Shown here: positions 43,702 to 53,223 of the stretch, in pieces | Numbering within the stretch: position 1 is the stretch's first letter | How the letters are laid out: each line of letters starts with the position of its first letter | Origin: Bacillota bacterium | GTDB taxonomy: Bacteria > Bacillota > Clostridia > Acetivibrionales > DSM-1351 | Assembly: GCA_023444055.1 (NCBI GenBank) | Contig: JAEZRV010000044.1 | Location: 113,776 to 177,775, forward strand | Reading direction: 5' to 3' | DNA: 64,000 nt | Translations under genes and position numbers: made by a program | The notes under the pieces: model-generated | The model's database searches: none | Told to the model about the DNA's origin: nothing | What the model saw: only the letters and a program-made list of their open reading frames with translations

Positions 43702-44724
43702 TTATATGATATACAATACCTTCTTATTTTTATATAGCTCTTCAAGCTCTTTTGAGAAGAAGTCTTTTATTTCAGCTATAAAATCTTTTGGATATAGATA
43801 CTTTCCATATCCAAATTGCCCATACTTAAATTTGCGTTCTTCATCATTCATGGGTAAACTGCTCTCAGGAAACACTTGAAGTATTCTGTTTTTTGCTATT
43901 GTTGTGTACCTGTGAGATATTATTTCAAAAGTTACAGGAAATTTTAAATTATCCGGAAGTTTTTTGCTCAATTCCAGCAATAAATCATGATAATCTTCTT
44001 TCCAGTTAGGGTAAATAAATATTGGTGCTACTAAAAAACCAATAGGATATCCCTCTTTTGCTACTTTAATACTTGCTTCTATTCTTTTATCACGAGAAGC
44101 CGTAAAATGTTCATATTTGTCTATTACAAAAGAAGTATTGATACTAAATCTTATTTCTGTATGACCATTGTGATTCAAATTTAGCAAGGTCTCTATATCA
44201 TTATATTTTGTTACAAATCTAAATCTTGCATTCTCATTCATACTAAAAAATTCTATTGCTTTTTGCAGTGAATGAGTATAAGGCTCTACTGGCAATGGAT
44301 CTGATGTGGCTGCTCCCTCAAATATAGTTATCTCTGGCAGTCTTTCGTCAATATAATTCTGAGCTTGATTGAGAATGTCTTCTATATTTACATGTACTTT
44401 TACAAATGGTTTATCTCCTAACTGTGTATTTAAGTAGCAATACTCACATTGCCCCATACATCCTGATACCAATGGCAATTGATAATGAGCTGAAGGTTTA
44501 CAGGATTGAAATTTTAAGCTTTTCTTAGTCCCAACTACCAGAGTCTTTTTACCTTCTCTATACTGAGAAAATAAATCCTCACCTGGAATGTGAGTTTTAA
44601 CTTTATTAGAAGTAGAATTGATAATTTCAATATCAGCTTTATCCTTAAATTGATTATAAATATTTCTGCCCATTTGATATTCTAATGAATCTTTTTCAAA
44701 TATGACTCTTGTAGGTACAAACAT
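43702..44724 (-). CDS. splB: Spore photoproduct lyase
   Basis: A radical SAM enzyme that reverses the thymine dimer 5-thyminyl-5,6-dihydrothymine during germination. 340 residues, the usual length. The cluster motif is CMGQCEYC (Cys89, Cys93, Cys96), in the spore-lyase form LPLVSGCMGQCEYCYLNTQL. Other hallmarks are GPFEGAATSDP-like EGAATSDPLPVEPYTHSLQK, RFRFVTKYNDIE and EIRFSINTSFVI. Its presence shows the organism can form endospores. Monocistronic as far as seen. Confidence 0.93.
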   Translation of the reverse strand: MFVPTRVIFEKDSLEYQMGRNIYNQFKDKADIEIINSTSNKVKTHIPGEDLFSQYREGKKTLVVGTKKSLKFQSCKPSAHYQLPLVSGCMGQCEYCYLNTQLGDKPFVKVHVNIEDILNQAQNYIDERLPEITIFEGAATSDPLPVEPYTHSLQKAIEFFSMNENARFRFVTKYNDIETLLNLNHNGHTEIRFSINTSFVIDKYEHFTASRDKRIEASIKVAKEGYPIGFLVAPIFIYPNWKEDYHDLLLELSKKLPDNLKFPVTFEIISHRYTTIAKNRILQVFPESSLPMNDEERKFKYGQFGYGKYLYPKDFIAEIKDFFSKELEELYKNKKVLYII

Positions 44725-44802
44725 AACACCCTCCCCGCAAGCGTTTTAGCCGTTGCACACATTTACCAATCAAATTGTGTTGAAACAACATCTTGTCATT
44801 TT

Positions 44803-44843
44803 ACTAGCAAAACATTACCAGCAAAACACTACCAGCAAGACGC
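44803..44843. repeat. Three tandem 14-bp units
   Basis: ACTAGCAAAACATT, ACCAGCAAAACACT and ACCAGCAAGACGC follow one another in the spacer 44725-45100. The rest of that spacer is AT-rich with a TATATGCATATA palindrome and no recognised gene. Confidence 0.6.
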
Positions 44844-45100
44844 TTAAAGCTTGCTAAACAATTGTAAACACATATAAATTTAGAGTAAATAATATTAAAT
44901 TGTTTGCCAAAAAGAGTGAATATATGCATATAAGAGTGCCTATATGCATATAGAATGAGTTGCTATTAGTAAATTTTTTTATAATAAAAATTCATATAAT
45001 ACTGGTTTATGTATTGCTTTTTTTGCTTTAGGAGTAGTTGCACTATTTCTTTATATTTATTATATATAGTCACTCCGCTAAAGTTCTTATTCGAACTAAT

Positions 45101-45697
45101 CTACGAATGTATTAACATATTGGCAAGTTCTTCAAAGCTAACAACGATTTTACCTGCATACTCAACATTTCGACTATTAAATAGTACGGTGTCCATCCCA
45201 AGCGATTGTGCAGCCGCTAAATTAAATCTTCTGTCATCTACATATATACAATCTGATGCTGGTAGTCCAAGTTTATCAAGTGTAAGCATGAATATCTGTG
45301 CGTCAGGTTTTTTTATTTTTACGTCACCGCTAACTGTTATAACATCAAAATAATCATTAAGTTTGAATTTATTGCGCAAATACATGCTCCATTCGCTTAA
45401 ATCGTTTGATAATAACGCTAAGCGGTAATGTTTCTTTAAGATTGGAGCAATTTCGTAAAAAGATTCATTAATTTCTATTGTATCTAAATATTCTTTTTCA
45501 ATTTTACTCAAATCATCTTCATAGCCTAGCTCTCTGAAAAGGTCTAAAGAAGATATTTCGCCTACATCTGCTTTATTCCAATGCAGATATACATCTTCAC
45601 GGCTTAAATGTGGAAATGTACGATTAACAAATGGTAAATATCCACCCTCTGGGTCTTTAATGATTACTCCATACATATCCAAGATTAATCCTTTCAT
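45101..45697 (-). CDS. HAD-family hydrolase
   Basis: 198 residues from the ATG at 45697 (GGAGGG upstream). HAD motif I is ILDMYGVI, where the nucleophile Asp is followed by Met-Tyr; motif II is LALLSNDLSEW; motif III includes Lys in KIKKPDAQIF; and motif IV is YVDDRRFN. Such proteins dephosphorylate sugar phosphates or nucleotides. The second Asp of DxD is replaced by Tyr, common in the DxY group (as in haloacid dehalogenase-type and some epoxide-hydrolase-like proteins). Confidence 0.88.
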   Translation of the reverse strand: MKGLILDMYGVIIKDPEGGYLPFVNRTFPHLSREDVYLHWNKADVGEISSLDLFRELGYEDDLSKIEKEYLDTIEINESFYEIAPILKKHYRLALLSNDLSEWSMYLRNKFKLNDYFDVITVSGDVKIKKPDAQIFMLTLDKLGLPASDCIYVDDRRFNLAAAQSLGMDTVLFNSRNVEYAGKIVVSFEELANMLIHS

Positions 45698-45730
45698 GCC
45701 TAAACCCTCCTGCACAAAATATAAATAATG

Positions 45731-46108
45731 CTATTGTATACCAACTAACAATCTAGTGTCTTGGTTAAATGTCAGCATCCATTTACTCCCCACCATCTTC
45801 CAAAGTGATGACACTCTGTACTTCCCTGCTAAATCTGGACTTGGGCAAATCACTTCAACAATATAGTTGGTCAAACAAAATTCGTCATGCAATTCGGTAG
45901 CAATAAATTCACTAATTTTAAAACTCTCCAACCTAACCTGTGATACCATCTGTGCGTACTCTCGTCCACTTTCTCTAAAACCTCCACAAATCATCAGAGC
46001 ATCATCAAGAACTAATTCACTAAACACTTCTTGGTTTCCTGTCGCGAAAGCATGCCACATCTTTTCTTCCAAATCTTTAATTTTTCCAATCAATACTTTA
46101 TTTTCCAC
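45731..46108 (-). CDS. NTF2/SnoaL-like (DUF4440-type) protein
   Basis: A 125-residue small alpha+beta barrel: LEEKMWHAFATGNQEVFSEL, LMICGGFRESGREYAQMVSQ, VSSLWKMVGSKWMLTFNQDT. This is the usual DUF4440/ketosteroid-isomerase-like pattern, with unknown substrate. It precedes the HAD gene by 33 bp on the same strand and may be co-transcribed. Confidence 0.75.
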   Translation of the reverse strand: MENKVLIGKIKDLEEKMWHAFATGNQEVFSELVLDDALMICGGFRESGREYAQMVSQVRLESFKISEFIATELHDEFCLTNYIVEVICPSPDLAGKYRVSSLWKMVGSKWMLTFNQDTRLLVGIQ

Positions 46109-46182
46109 CTAAAAATCTCCTTATCTACATTATTTCAAACGAAGTATAGCATTAAATCACCTCAAACCAAACTCTTTTCTCC

Positions 46183-46362
46183 CTATTTTTTATTTGATTT
46201 ATTATCTTTTTTATAGTACGTTATGCTTAGGAATATATATGCCACACCTAAAATTGAAAACGCACTTCCAATTAAAAATTTTTTAGTAATCATGTTAATT
46301 ATACCAACAAAAATAAAGCAAAGACTTGCAAACAACCATAGTTTCCATTCTTTTATTTTCAT
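46183..46362 (-). CDS. Small two-helix membrane protein (59 aa)
   Basis: The ATG at 46362 (MKIKEWKLWLFASLCFIFVG) follows GGGGGAAAT. A second helix FLIGSAFSILGVAYIFLSIT ends in a Lys-rich tail. No family or function assigned. Confidence 0.6.
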   Translation of the reverse strand: MKIKEWKLWLFASLCFIFVGIINMITKKFLIGSAFSILGVAYIFLSITYYKKDNKSNKK

Positions 46363-46401
46363 ACCATTTCCCCCACAGACGTTATTTAGTCTATAAATCA
46401 T

Positions 46402-46735
46402 CCTATTATTTACCCTTAAAAATTACCAACAATCTTTTAAGAGTACATCAATTACTGGCTGAGTCTGTTGTTTTTTTTTATACAAGGCCGTATCCTAGTC
46501 TGACATATTTCTATCGCAGTAGAAACACTTATCACCCATTAAAAGCCATCTATTATTAACTATAGGTAAATTGTACAACAAAGAATATTTTTTAACAACT
46601 GAGGAGGATAGTATCAATTGAATTCTGCTTTTTCTATTTTTCCATACACTATGTGATTGTAATTTTTTATATTATAATTAGTATAACAAGTATTCCAATC
46701 TGTAACTTAAAATGTATTATAAGGAGAACAAACCA
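46402..46735. other. Spacer without a recognised gene
   Basis: No hairpin, promoter with both elements, or reading frame stands out, apart from the AAGGAG site of the next gene at 46720-46725. Confidence 0.5.
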
Positions 46736-47548
46736 ATGCTAACCACTACTGAATTTAAAGATAAATTAGTGTTAGAGATCTCAAAATGTGAAAAAGTAAA
46801 AGGAATTGGTCAAACAGGTGACATTAATGCAAAACTCATACCGGGACAAAGCGATATCGACCTCTTTATTTTGTGCTCTGCTATTCCATCAGAAAAAGAA
46901 CGGCTTCTAATATATTCTAACCTTGCCAGCAATTACTCAGAATGTACAATGTCTGTTTGCAATGGTGGTCTGTGGGGATATGGAGATATATTAGTTTCTA
47001 ATAATATTGAAGTTATGCCTATGTATTTCACGATAGAAGAAATGGAAAGGTATATTGTTGATACTCTTAATGGAAAGAATATTAACAAAGCAGGTAGATT
47101 TTATCCCACTGGAAGATTAGCAAGTGTAGAAACTATAAATATTTTATATGAAGAAACTTCAGAATGGACTAAGTTGAAGGAAAAAGTTCAAGAGTACCCA
47201 AAGAGCTTATTTAAGGCATTATATTCCCAGAATATTTCTTGTATATTGGATGAGGAAGATTTAGGAAGAGTTCTGTTAAGAAAGGAAATCCTCTTCTATC
47301 ACCAAGTTCTAGAAGAAGCTCTCGACCATTTTTTACGGGCTCTATACGCTGTAAATCATAGCTATTTTCCAAGCAGAAAAAGAATTCATTTATTTATTGA
47401 ATACTTTCAACTAAAACCACAAAATTGCTACACCCGATTACATCAAATAATTATAGATTCAACTAATAGTGAAACAATAGAAAATTCAGTAAGAGAGTTA
47501 AAGGCAATTGTTGCAGAACTTAAAGAACTAGGCAGAGTATATTTATAA
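46736..47548 (+). CDS. Nucleotidyltransferase-fold protein
   Basis: 270 residues from the ATG at 46736 with an AAGGAG site. The fold signature is INAKLIPGQSDIDLFILCSA: GxSDxD gives two metal-binding aspartates of the Pol-beta superfamily. A helical C-terminal part (LEEALDHFLRALYAVNHSYF and KRIHLFIEYFQLKPQNCYTR) is HEPN-like. It resembles DUF4037-type or antibiotic nucleotidyltransferases; the substrate is unknown. A terminator follows. Confidence 0.75.
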   Translation: MLTTTEFKDKLVLEISKCEKVKGIGQTGDINAKLIPGQSDIDLFILCSAIPSEKERLLIYSNLASNYSECTMSVCNGGLWGYGDILVSNNIEVMPMYFTIEEMERYIVDTLNGKNINKAGRFYPTGRLASVETINILYEETSEWTKLKEKVQEYPKSLFKALYSQNISCILDEEDLGRVLLRKEILFYHQVLEEALDHFLRALYAVNHSYFPSRKRIHLFIEYFQLKPQNCYTRLHQIIIDSTNSETIENSVRELKAIVAELKELGRVYL

Positions 47549-47587
47549 AAATAGCTATCCTTCATTTTTCTGAGGGATAGCTATTTT
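47547..47587 (+). terminator. Intrinsic terminator
   Basis: AAAATAGCTATCC pairs with GGATAGCTATTTT around a T-rich loop; perfect 13-bp stem right after the nucleotidyltransferase stop codon. Confidence 0.88.
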
Positions 47588-47693
47588 ACTATTGGCTCAC
47601 TTTTTTTCGCTCGCTTATAGAGGCAAATCATGTCACACTTTCTTCAGAATTTCTTTAGCACAGTAAATATAACTCTCAACCTCTGAACAGGTA

Positions 47694-50555
47694 TTATTCT
47701 ACTGGAAGCTTTTCAATAATCCCTAAAAGGAATTTTTTCATATTTGCGATGTCAATAGCGTCTATCGTGCCATCTTGATTCAAATCTCCGGTTATTTCCC
47801 AGTCCTTGCTTTGCATTGCATTCTCAGTTCCAAGCAGGTATTTTTTTATTGCTGCGAAATCAATTGCATCCACTGCCCCATCTCCAGTAACATCTCCATA
47901 TACGTATATGCTTTGCTTATTGTCAAATAGTGTTTTCACTTCATCGGCATTTAAAGCCTTATTATAGATTCTGAAATCATCAACAAGCCCATCCATGTAT
48001 GGATCATGCTCAAACTGAGATTTCCATATATAGTTTTGGGTTGTGTTTCCTAAACTTGACGGTTTTAATGTCATGCTTTCGTTCCTTGCGACTTCTAAAC
48101 CATCCACGTATAAAATACCTGTATTCCCTGAAAGTGTAACAGTTATATGCTTCCAGGAACCTGTCTCTAGTACAGGTGCATTTATTTGCTCCTCATAACT
48201 GTTGCCGTTTGTAGTAATTGCAAATTTCAGTTTACTGTCGCCACTTTGAGGAGCCAAGAACATATATGAATTTGTTCCGGTTCCAAAGTCAAAAATTCTT
48301 GCCCATTGACTTATAGCATTCAGCTTTACCCATGCAGAAATTGTAACATCGTTTACATTACTCAATATTCCGGATGGCATGCTTACGTAACCACTTGTCC
48401 CATCAAAAGAAACAGCATTTCCGTTTTTTCCAACTGCCCATACTGCTCCCCCATTTAATTGTGCAGTATTATTTAAAAGGGATGAATCATTTACGGTCGT
48501 TCCGCTTGTTTCATCAAAATTATAATGTGCTATTAATGGAAGCGTACCTACCGGGTTTACTGTTATTGTAACAGTATCTGAGAATGCCAATACTCCATCA
48601 CTTGCTGTAAGCTTAAACACATAAGTACCTGCTACTGATACTATGACATTAGTATTTAATGCTTTAACATCCTCAAATATAGCCGCACTTGGTCCGCTTT
48701 GCAGACTCCATGTAGTACTTATACTAGATCCAATCGGTAGACCATCATCGCTAACCTTTCCGTTTAGACTTATGCTAGAAGGTAATGAAAATATGTTATC
48801 AGCTCCTGCATCAACAACAGGTGCAGTATTAGTAGCTGCTGTTCCACAATCTAAAGTAAATGTCATAGGAGATCCTAAAGCACCAATATTAGCAATTTTT
48901 AGACCTGAGGATTCTCCATTCCACCACTTTGAATTTGGCGTGGTTGTGTCATCAAAAGCTGTCTTATATCCGGAATGGAATAAATCATTTGACCAACCCA
49001 TGCTTAGGTTTCTTTCTAATTGGTAAAGACCGTCTGCCTGTTCTACGGATACTTTATAATGTCTTGAAGCTGTCATCTGGTTATAGTCGTTTATGCCCTT
49101 CTCATCTACATGCCATATTATCAGACCATCATCTGGCAAATCCTTGTATCTTCCTGTCCTCTTTATGTTCTCTATAAGAAAATATTCATTTGGCTTACTT
49201 CCATTCCATCGGTATACTGTTTGTGTTGCCTTTGGTTCTGAATATGTAGTAATAGTGGAGCCTTTAGGATAGTTATTCATGCTTAAAGTACTATTCCATC
49301 CACTAATAATGTTCCTACAGTATGGATCTGGAGGTGCAGGATTCTTGGGATTTAAAGAACCGCTCATCAGTGAAAAATCTCCACAACCACAGGAATCACC
49401 ATCATAATCATATAAATCAGGATAGTCACAGACTAAATGTCCATTTTCATGACAAATTGTATAAATTGATAGTTCTTTTCCTATCTCTGACATTTCATAC
49501 ATTTGAACCTTCACTCCATCAGCATAGAATACATTCGGAAGCCAGCCCTGATGCGGCCATATTCCTTTACCCCAATTCTGCGCAATATTGCCTGCATATA
49601 GAAAATTAACAGCAAGAACATATTTTTGTGAATTAGTAGTTAAAGTTGAAAAATCAAAACCTGTTGAATCCAACCACTTCAAAGCTTCATATGCAAGTTC
49701 AAGAGCTCTGCTGTAGTCTTGACCCGAATCATAATAGGATTTCGGATTCTTGGCCTTATAGAAGCCTGTTATAGAATTTGTATAAGTCATTTTTCCACCA
49801 GAAACATCATAAAAGTAGTCTCTAATAGAGCCATTATTTCCATATCCCGTATATCCAACCTTATTGAACATGTTATCAATATCAGTCTTGGAAATACTGC
49901 TAGTTACATCCGGAAAATCAATCAATATTGTAAGTCCGATAACATTCGCCGCTGGAGGAGCCGCAAGAGGAGAAGCTGACGATAAATTAGGACTGCTTTT
50001 TTGTATTTTAGAGTCCTGCAAATCTTGATTTGGCTTAAGCATGTCCTTTACTTTATTTCTTTTTTCGGCAATTGCTTCACTCTTTATTTCCAAGTGCTTC
50101 TGACGGTTTTTATCATCTATACTTTGAATAGCTGAACTTTGTAAAAGTGCATCGTCTACTCCTTTAATAGACGGACTCTGTACAAGTGAATTGTCTATAC
50201 CTTGAATAGCTGCACTCTGTTCAATAGAATTGTCTGCACCTTGAATAGTTCCATTTGATTTGTTCGTTCCTCTATAGATTTCCCCTGTTGAAACAAGTTC
50301 GGTTTGATCGCTATTTAAAGAGGCGTAGCAAATCCATCCTGTTTCTGAGTCACGGCAAAGGGTATAGCCATCGGGACTTTCAACATGTTGATAGTATTCA
50401 TCACCTGTTACCCTTACTTCAACCACAGAATTATCAGGCTGTTTAAATTCCAAAGTCCTATTAACGTAGGGTGCAGCATACACCACTGTACCTAAAAATA
50501 AAATCATACACGTAAAAACAGTGGCTGCTAAAGCCTTTTTAACTATTTCTCTCAA
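47694..50555 (-). CDS. M6-family metalloprotease with PKD-like, LamG-like and dockerin domains
   Basis: 953 residues, exported (signal about 1-28). After the N-terminal domain come four short repeats of an IQGIDNSLVQS type (about 103-160), then an M6/immune-inhibitor-A catalytic domain. The zinc site is HENGH with His369, Glu370, His373, followed by the PDLYD turn. A PKD-like segment (about 575-665), a LamG-like concanavalin fold (about 670-845) and a C-terminal type I dockerin follow, the last with two Ca-binding repeats (GDVTGDGAVDAIDFAAIKKY and GDLNQDGTIDAIDIANMKKF). The dockerin predicts docking to a scaffoldin cohesin. The start is a TTG after GAGGGGGG. Confidence 0.92.
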   Translation of the reverse strand: MREIVKKALAATVFTCMILFLGTVVYAAPYVNRTLEFKQPDNSVVEVRVTGDEYYQHVESPDGYTLCRDSETGWICYASLNSDQTELVSTGEIYRGTNKSNGTIQGADNSIEQSAAIQGIDNSLVQSPSIKGVDDALLQSSAIQSIDDKNRQKHLEIKSEAIAEKRNKVKDMLKPNQDLQDSKIQKSSPNLSSASPLAAPPAANVIGLTILIDFPDVTSSISKTDIDNMFNKVGYTGYGNNGSIRDYFYDVSGGKMTYTNSITGFYKAKNPKSYYDSGQDYSRALELAYEALKWLDSTGFDFSTLTTNSQKYVLAVNFLYAGNIAQNWGKGIWPHQGWLPNVFYADGVKVQMYEMSEIGKELSIYTICHENGHLVCDYPDLYDYDGDSCGCGDFSLMSGSLNPKNPAPPDPYCRNIISGWNSTLSMNNYPKGSTITTYSEPKATQTVYRWNGSKPNEYFLIENIKRTGRYKDLPDDGLIIWHVDEKGINDYNQMTASRHYKVSVEQADGLYQLERNLSMGWSNDLFHSGYKTAFDDTTTPNSKWWNGESSGLKIANIGALGSPMTFTLDCGTAATNTAPVVDAGADNIFSLPSSISLNGKVSDDGLPIGSSISTTWSLQSGPSAAIFEDVKALNTNVIVSVAGTYVFKLTASDGVLAFSDTVTITVNPVGTLPLIAHYNFDETSGTTVNDSSLLNNTAQLNGGAVWAVGKNGNAVSFDGTSGYVSMPSGILSNVNDVTISAWVKLNAISQWARIFDFGTGTNSYMFLAPQSGDSKLKFAITTNGNSYEEQINAPVLETGSWKHITVTLSGNTGILYVDGLEVARNESMTLKPSSLGNTTQNYIWKSQFEHDPYMDGLVDDFRIYNKALNADEVKTLFDNKQSIYVYGDVTGDGAVDAIDFAAIKKYLLGTENAMQSKDWEITGDLNQDGTIDAIDIANMKKFLLGIIEKLPVE

Positions 50556-51078
50556 TATAAACCCCCCTCAGATTATTAATTTTGTAAGGTTTGTAGATAT
50601 ATTTCCAGTCCTCACATTTTAACTTAATGCTTTTTGATATCGCTTAAAAACATATAACTAAACTTTATGTAAACACTTAATCCCTTATAGGGTAATCAAA
50701 ATTAAACAACGTTTTTTATACTATTTTTATAAGAGAATCAGTGATTAATATCAAGTATATAAAACATACCTTCCATGTAATTAATAATCCAACCATATTA
50801 TAGGAATGCGAAGCATATGTATTTTTAGTGTTGGTTTGGATAAATTCAGATTTGAGTGATATTTATGGGGAGTGGCATGAGGATAATAACTTGAAAAGTT
50901 AATCATAAAACTTTTATTTGACAATATAAAAATATCGCCCCACTAGACAGCATGAAGCGATATTTTGGAGTAAATTTTATTGTTCAATTAGCTTTTTAGG
51001 CTAGTATTCGTAATAACAAAGCATATCCCTTCTCGAAAAAATTTTACTACCACGCATTTTAATGTATATAACTTTTGA
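50556..51078. other. Spacer with one terminator
   Basis: It contains a hairpin AAAATATCGC (50929-50938) with GCGATATTTT (50957-50966), the likely terminator of the downstream dapB-like gene on the minus strand. Nothing else is recognised. Confidence 0.6.
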
Positions 51079-51954
51079 CTATGCCCAGTTTTCTATATCT
51101 TTCTTTGATTTCGGTAAATAGTCAACGTACTTTTTATCAAGTAAGTTTCCGTCCTTTTCAAGATAATCATTCAGTACCTTCTTTAAATTCAGAACATCAC
51201 TCATTTCAAAATAACCTGATTTTTTTGCAATGAATTTGATTGCATGTATTGCTCCAAGTGCAAACGCTTTTCTAGAAAATGACTCATGAGAAATTTCAAT
51301 TTTATCATTTTCACCAATGATCATTACCTCGTGTTTTCCTATTACTCCTCCTGCTCTTACAGAATTAATTGGAATGTTAAAGTTTCCTTCTTTTTTGCCT
51401 GATGAATACATGCCCTTTTCAATTTCTGTAGCAATTTTAATAGCAGTTCCTGAAGGTGAATCCTTTTTTTGTTTGTGATGGATTTCAGTAATTTGAAAAT
51501 CATAATTATTTAAGATATTTGCTGCTAAATTTGTTAATAACATAAGTACATTTACTCCCATGGTAATATTGGGGGCATATACGATTCCAGTATGGTTCTT
51601 TTTTGCTAGTACAAACAGCTTTTTCATAGCTAGTTTTGAAAAACCCGTAGTTCCAATCACCATATTCACTTTCATTAAAGAAAATATCTTTGCATTTCTC
51701 AACGCTGACTCAGGGTTTGAAAAATCAACTACTACATCAGGTCTTGTTTTGAAAATAACCTGTTCTAGATTGTCCGAACTTTCTAAAACAATTCCAGTAT
51801 CTCCACAACCTAGTACTTCACCTAAATCCTTACCCTTTTTATCACTATCGGGACTACAAATAGCTGATACCAGATTTATACCCTCTTCTTCCAGTAAAAC
51901 CTTTGCAATTTCCTTGCCTGTCTTTCCCAAACCTGATATACAAACTCTAATCAT
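51079..51954 (-). CDS. Second, divergent DapB-like dihydrodipicolinate reductase (291 aa)
   Basis: The catalytic block EIHHKQKKDSPSGTA is intact and the nucleotide motif GLGKTGKEIA replaces the usual GxxGxMG form. VVDFSNPESA and GTTGFS are also present. It is about 35 residues longer than the canonical DapB at 10284, with a C-terminal tail (LKKVLNDYLEKDGNLLDKKY). It may make tetrahydrodipicolinate under another signal or act on a related substrate. It is alone, behind a c-di-AMP riboswitch and terminator, and has a GGAGGAAT site. Confidence 0.85.
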   Translation of the reverse strand: MIRVCISGLGKTGKEIAKVLLEEEGINLVSAICSPDSDKKGKDLGEVLGCGDTGIVLESSDNLEQVIFKTRPDVVVDFSNPESALRNAKIFSLMKVNMVIGTTGFSKLAMKKLFVLAKKNHTGIVYAPNITMGVNVLMLLTNLAANILNNYDFQITEIHHKQKKDSPSGTAIKIATEIEKGMYSSGKKEGNFNIPINSVRAGGVIGKHEVMIIGENDKIEISHESFSRKAFALGAIHAIKFIAKKSGYFEMSDVLNLKKVLNDYLEKDGNLLDKKYVDYLPKSKKDIENWA

Positions 51955-51988
51955 TTAATAATTCCTCCATTTATATTAGTCCTTAACA

Positions 51989-52020
51989 CAAAAAAACGCT
52001 ATGGAGAAGTATCCATAGCG
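51989..52020 (-). terminator. Terminator in the expression platform of the ydaO riboswitch
   Basis: CGCTATGGA (51997-52005) pairs perfectly with TCCATAGCG (52012-52020); on the minus strand TTTTTTT follows. It stands between the aptamer and the dapB-like gene, so c-di-AMP binding is expected to favour termination. Confidence 0.88.
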
Positions 52021-52069
52021 TATGCAAAAAATTAGTGTCCTAAATAAAAGGTATAACTAATGCATATCA

Positions 52070-52200
52070 ATCACCTTCTCTTCCAACGCTTACGAGATTA
52101 GCTGACGGGTTTGGGTCGAAAGATAACCCTACCAGTTACACATTGCACCGGACTCACCCCCATAGATTGGTTCTCCCGTTCCATTTCTGGACTAAGCGTA
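52070..52200 (-). promoter_or_regulatory. c-di-AMP riboswitch (ydaO-yuaA type)
   Basis: On the minus strand the conserved pieces appear in order: GCTTAGTCC, AACGGGAGAACCAA, GGGGGTGAGTCC, GGTAGGGTT, CGACCCAAACCCGTCAGCTA, ATCTCGTAAGCGTT and GGAAGAGAAGG. These match the ydaO consensus (GGGGAACCA, GGGTGAAT, AGGGT, CCGTCAGCTAACCTCGTAAGCG). The aptamer ends about 50 bases before the terminator. Confidence 0.9.
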
Positions 52201-52644
52201 TATTTAAATATATTAAATTATCATTTTATTTGCTTCAAATTTATTAAAATGGTAGAAAGCTTTATCTAAATAGCTTCCCACCCAAGAAGCCTGATTCTTG
52301 AAAGCATATAGAAAATTAACTTTTTATCTATTATATTAATTATCAAGTATGATTATTACTCTTTTTTATCAATTTTCTTAAAACCTATATAAACTCATAC
52401 AATAAAGTTTTCTAGTCCAACAAAGTATACTTGATCCCCTTAATGTGCTCTTATCCTTCTTCCGATCTAAATGTTCTTATATTTGTATTTCCATGATATA
52501 ATTATCCTAAAAAAGGAAAGTTAATAAACTCAAACTTCACACATCAACAAGGTGCATAGCACAAAATCATGTACCAATTTTGTGTAATAAAGAATTTCAA
52601 TATAGAAAAGGAGGTACCAAGCCCACGCCATTTCCTTACGTCTT
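52201..52644. other. Spacer without a firm gene
   Basis: AT-rich; the promoter of the riboswitch transcript must lie near 52210-52260 on the minus strand, but no clear -35/-10 pair was picked. An AAAGGAGG site at 52608-52615 points to the plus strand but has no ATG, GTG or TTG at normal distance. Confidence 0.4.
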
Positions 52645-52905
52645 GTGCAAATGCTGGGCATGGACATATTCATGAGAAAAACAATAATTGGTTCTGTGCT
52701 ATTACTATCAGGTGTAATATCATCAATTAGTATACTAATAACAACATCTCTATGCTTGCCCAATGTAAATACATGGAGAGGTAACTCCAAACTTTTGTCT
52801 GCTATTTTTTACAGCTTAGATTTAGGAATTCCTTTTGTATTAGGGATTGCATTATTTGCAATAGGAGTACTCATTTTAGGCAACGAATATTTTAAGAAGG
52901 ATTAA
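52645..52905 (+). CDS. Two-to-three-helix membrane protein (about 77-86 aa)
   Basis: TIIGSVLLLSGVISSISILI and GIPFVLGIALFAIGVLILGN are two helices in a small membrane protein ending in NEYFKKD. The start is uncertain: GTG 52645 or ATG 52672 (MRKTIIGS), neither with a good ribosome site, while a strong one lies 30 bases earlier; an ATT start near 52630 cannot be excluded. Function unknown. Confidence 0.55.
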   Translation: MQMLGMDIFMRKTIIGSVLLLSGVISSISILITTSLCLPNVNTWRGNSKLLSAIFYSLDLGIPFVLGIALFAIGVLILGNEYFKKD

Positions 52906-53090
52906 CCGTTCTTATTATTATCGTTGCAGAGATTCTCAATCGACCTATCATATGTCTTTTCACCAGCTTTGGAAAAGAAGCATCCAGGCACTTCTCCACT
53001 TTTGCGGTGATAAGATACACATTCGCAACATTTGCCATGTCTTGAGCATGGATATGTGCAGGTACAATTTATTTTAGAATCACATGCCAT
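52902..53090 (-). CDS. Cysteine-rich DUF6485-type protein (62 aa)
   Basis: The ATG at 53090 has TGGAGG upstream. The product begins MACDSKINCTCTYPCSRHGK and then has CCECVSYHRKSGEVPGCFFS, eight or more cysteines in 62 residues, the DUF6485 pattern, likely metal-binding. It overlaps the end of the plus-strand membrane gene by 4 bases. Confidence 0.8.
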   Translation of the reverse strand: MACDSKINCTCTYPCSRHGKCCECVSYHRKSGEVPGCFFSKAGEKTYDRSIENLCNDNNKNG

Positions 53091-53223
53091 TTTATAGCCT
53101 CCAAAAAATGTATTTTTTATATTCCTATTATATAGAAATACAAGTGACATTTCAATCTTTTAATTCTCAATTAAGTAATTATTTCCCATTTAATAGAATA
53201 AACTGATTTAAGAGGTGGATGAA

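Noticed and set aside
49322..49979. Two plus-strand frames (95 and 86 codons)
   Set aside because: Antisense to the metalloprotease catalytic domain; no signals.
52530..52790. 86-codon minus-strand frame opposite the small membrane protein
   Set aside because: Composition and hydrophobic pattern support the plus-strand frame; the minus frame has no ribosome site or known motif. Neither is certain.
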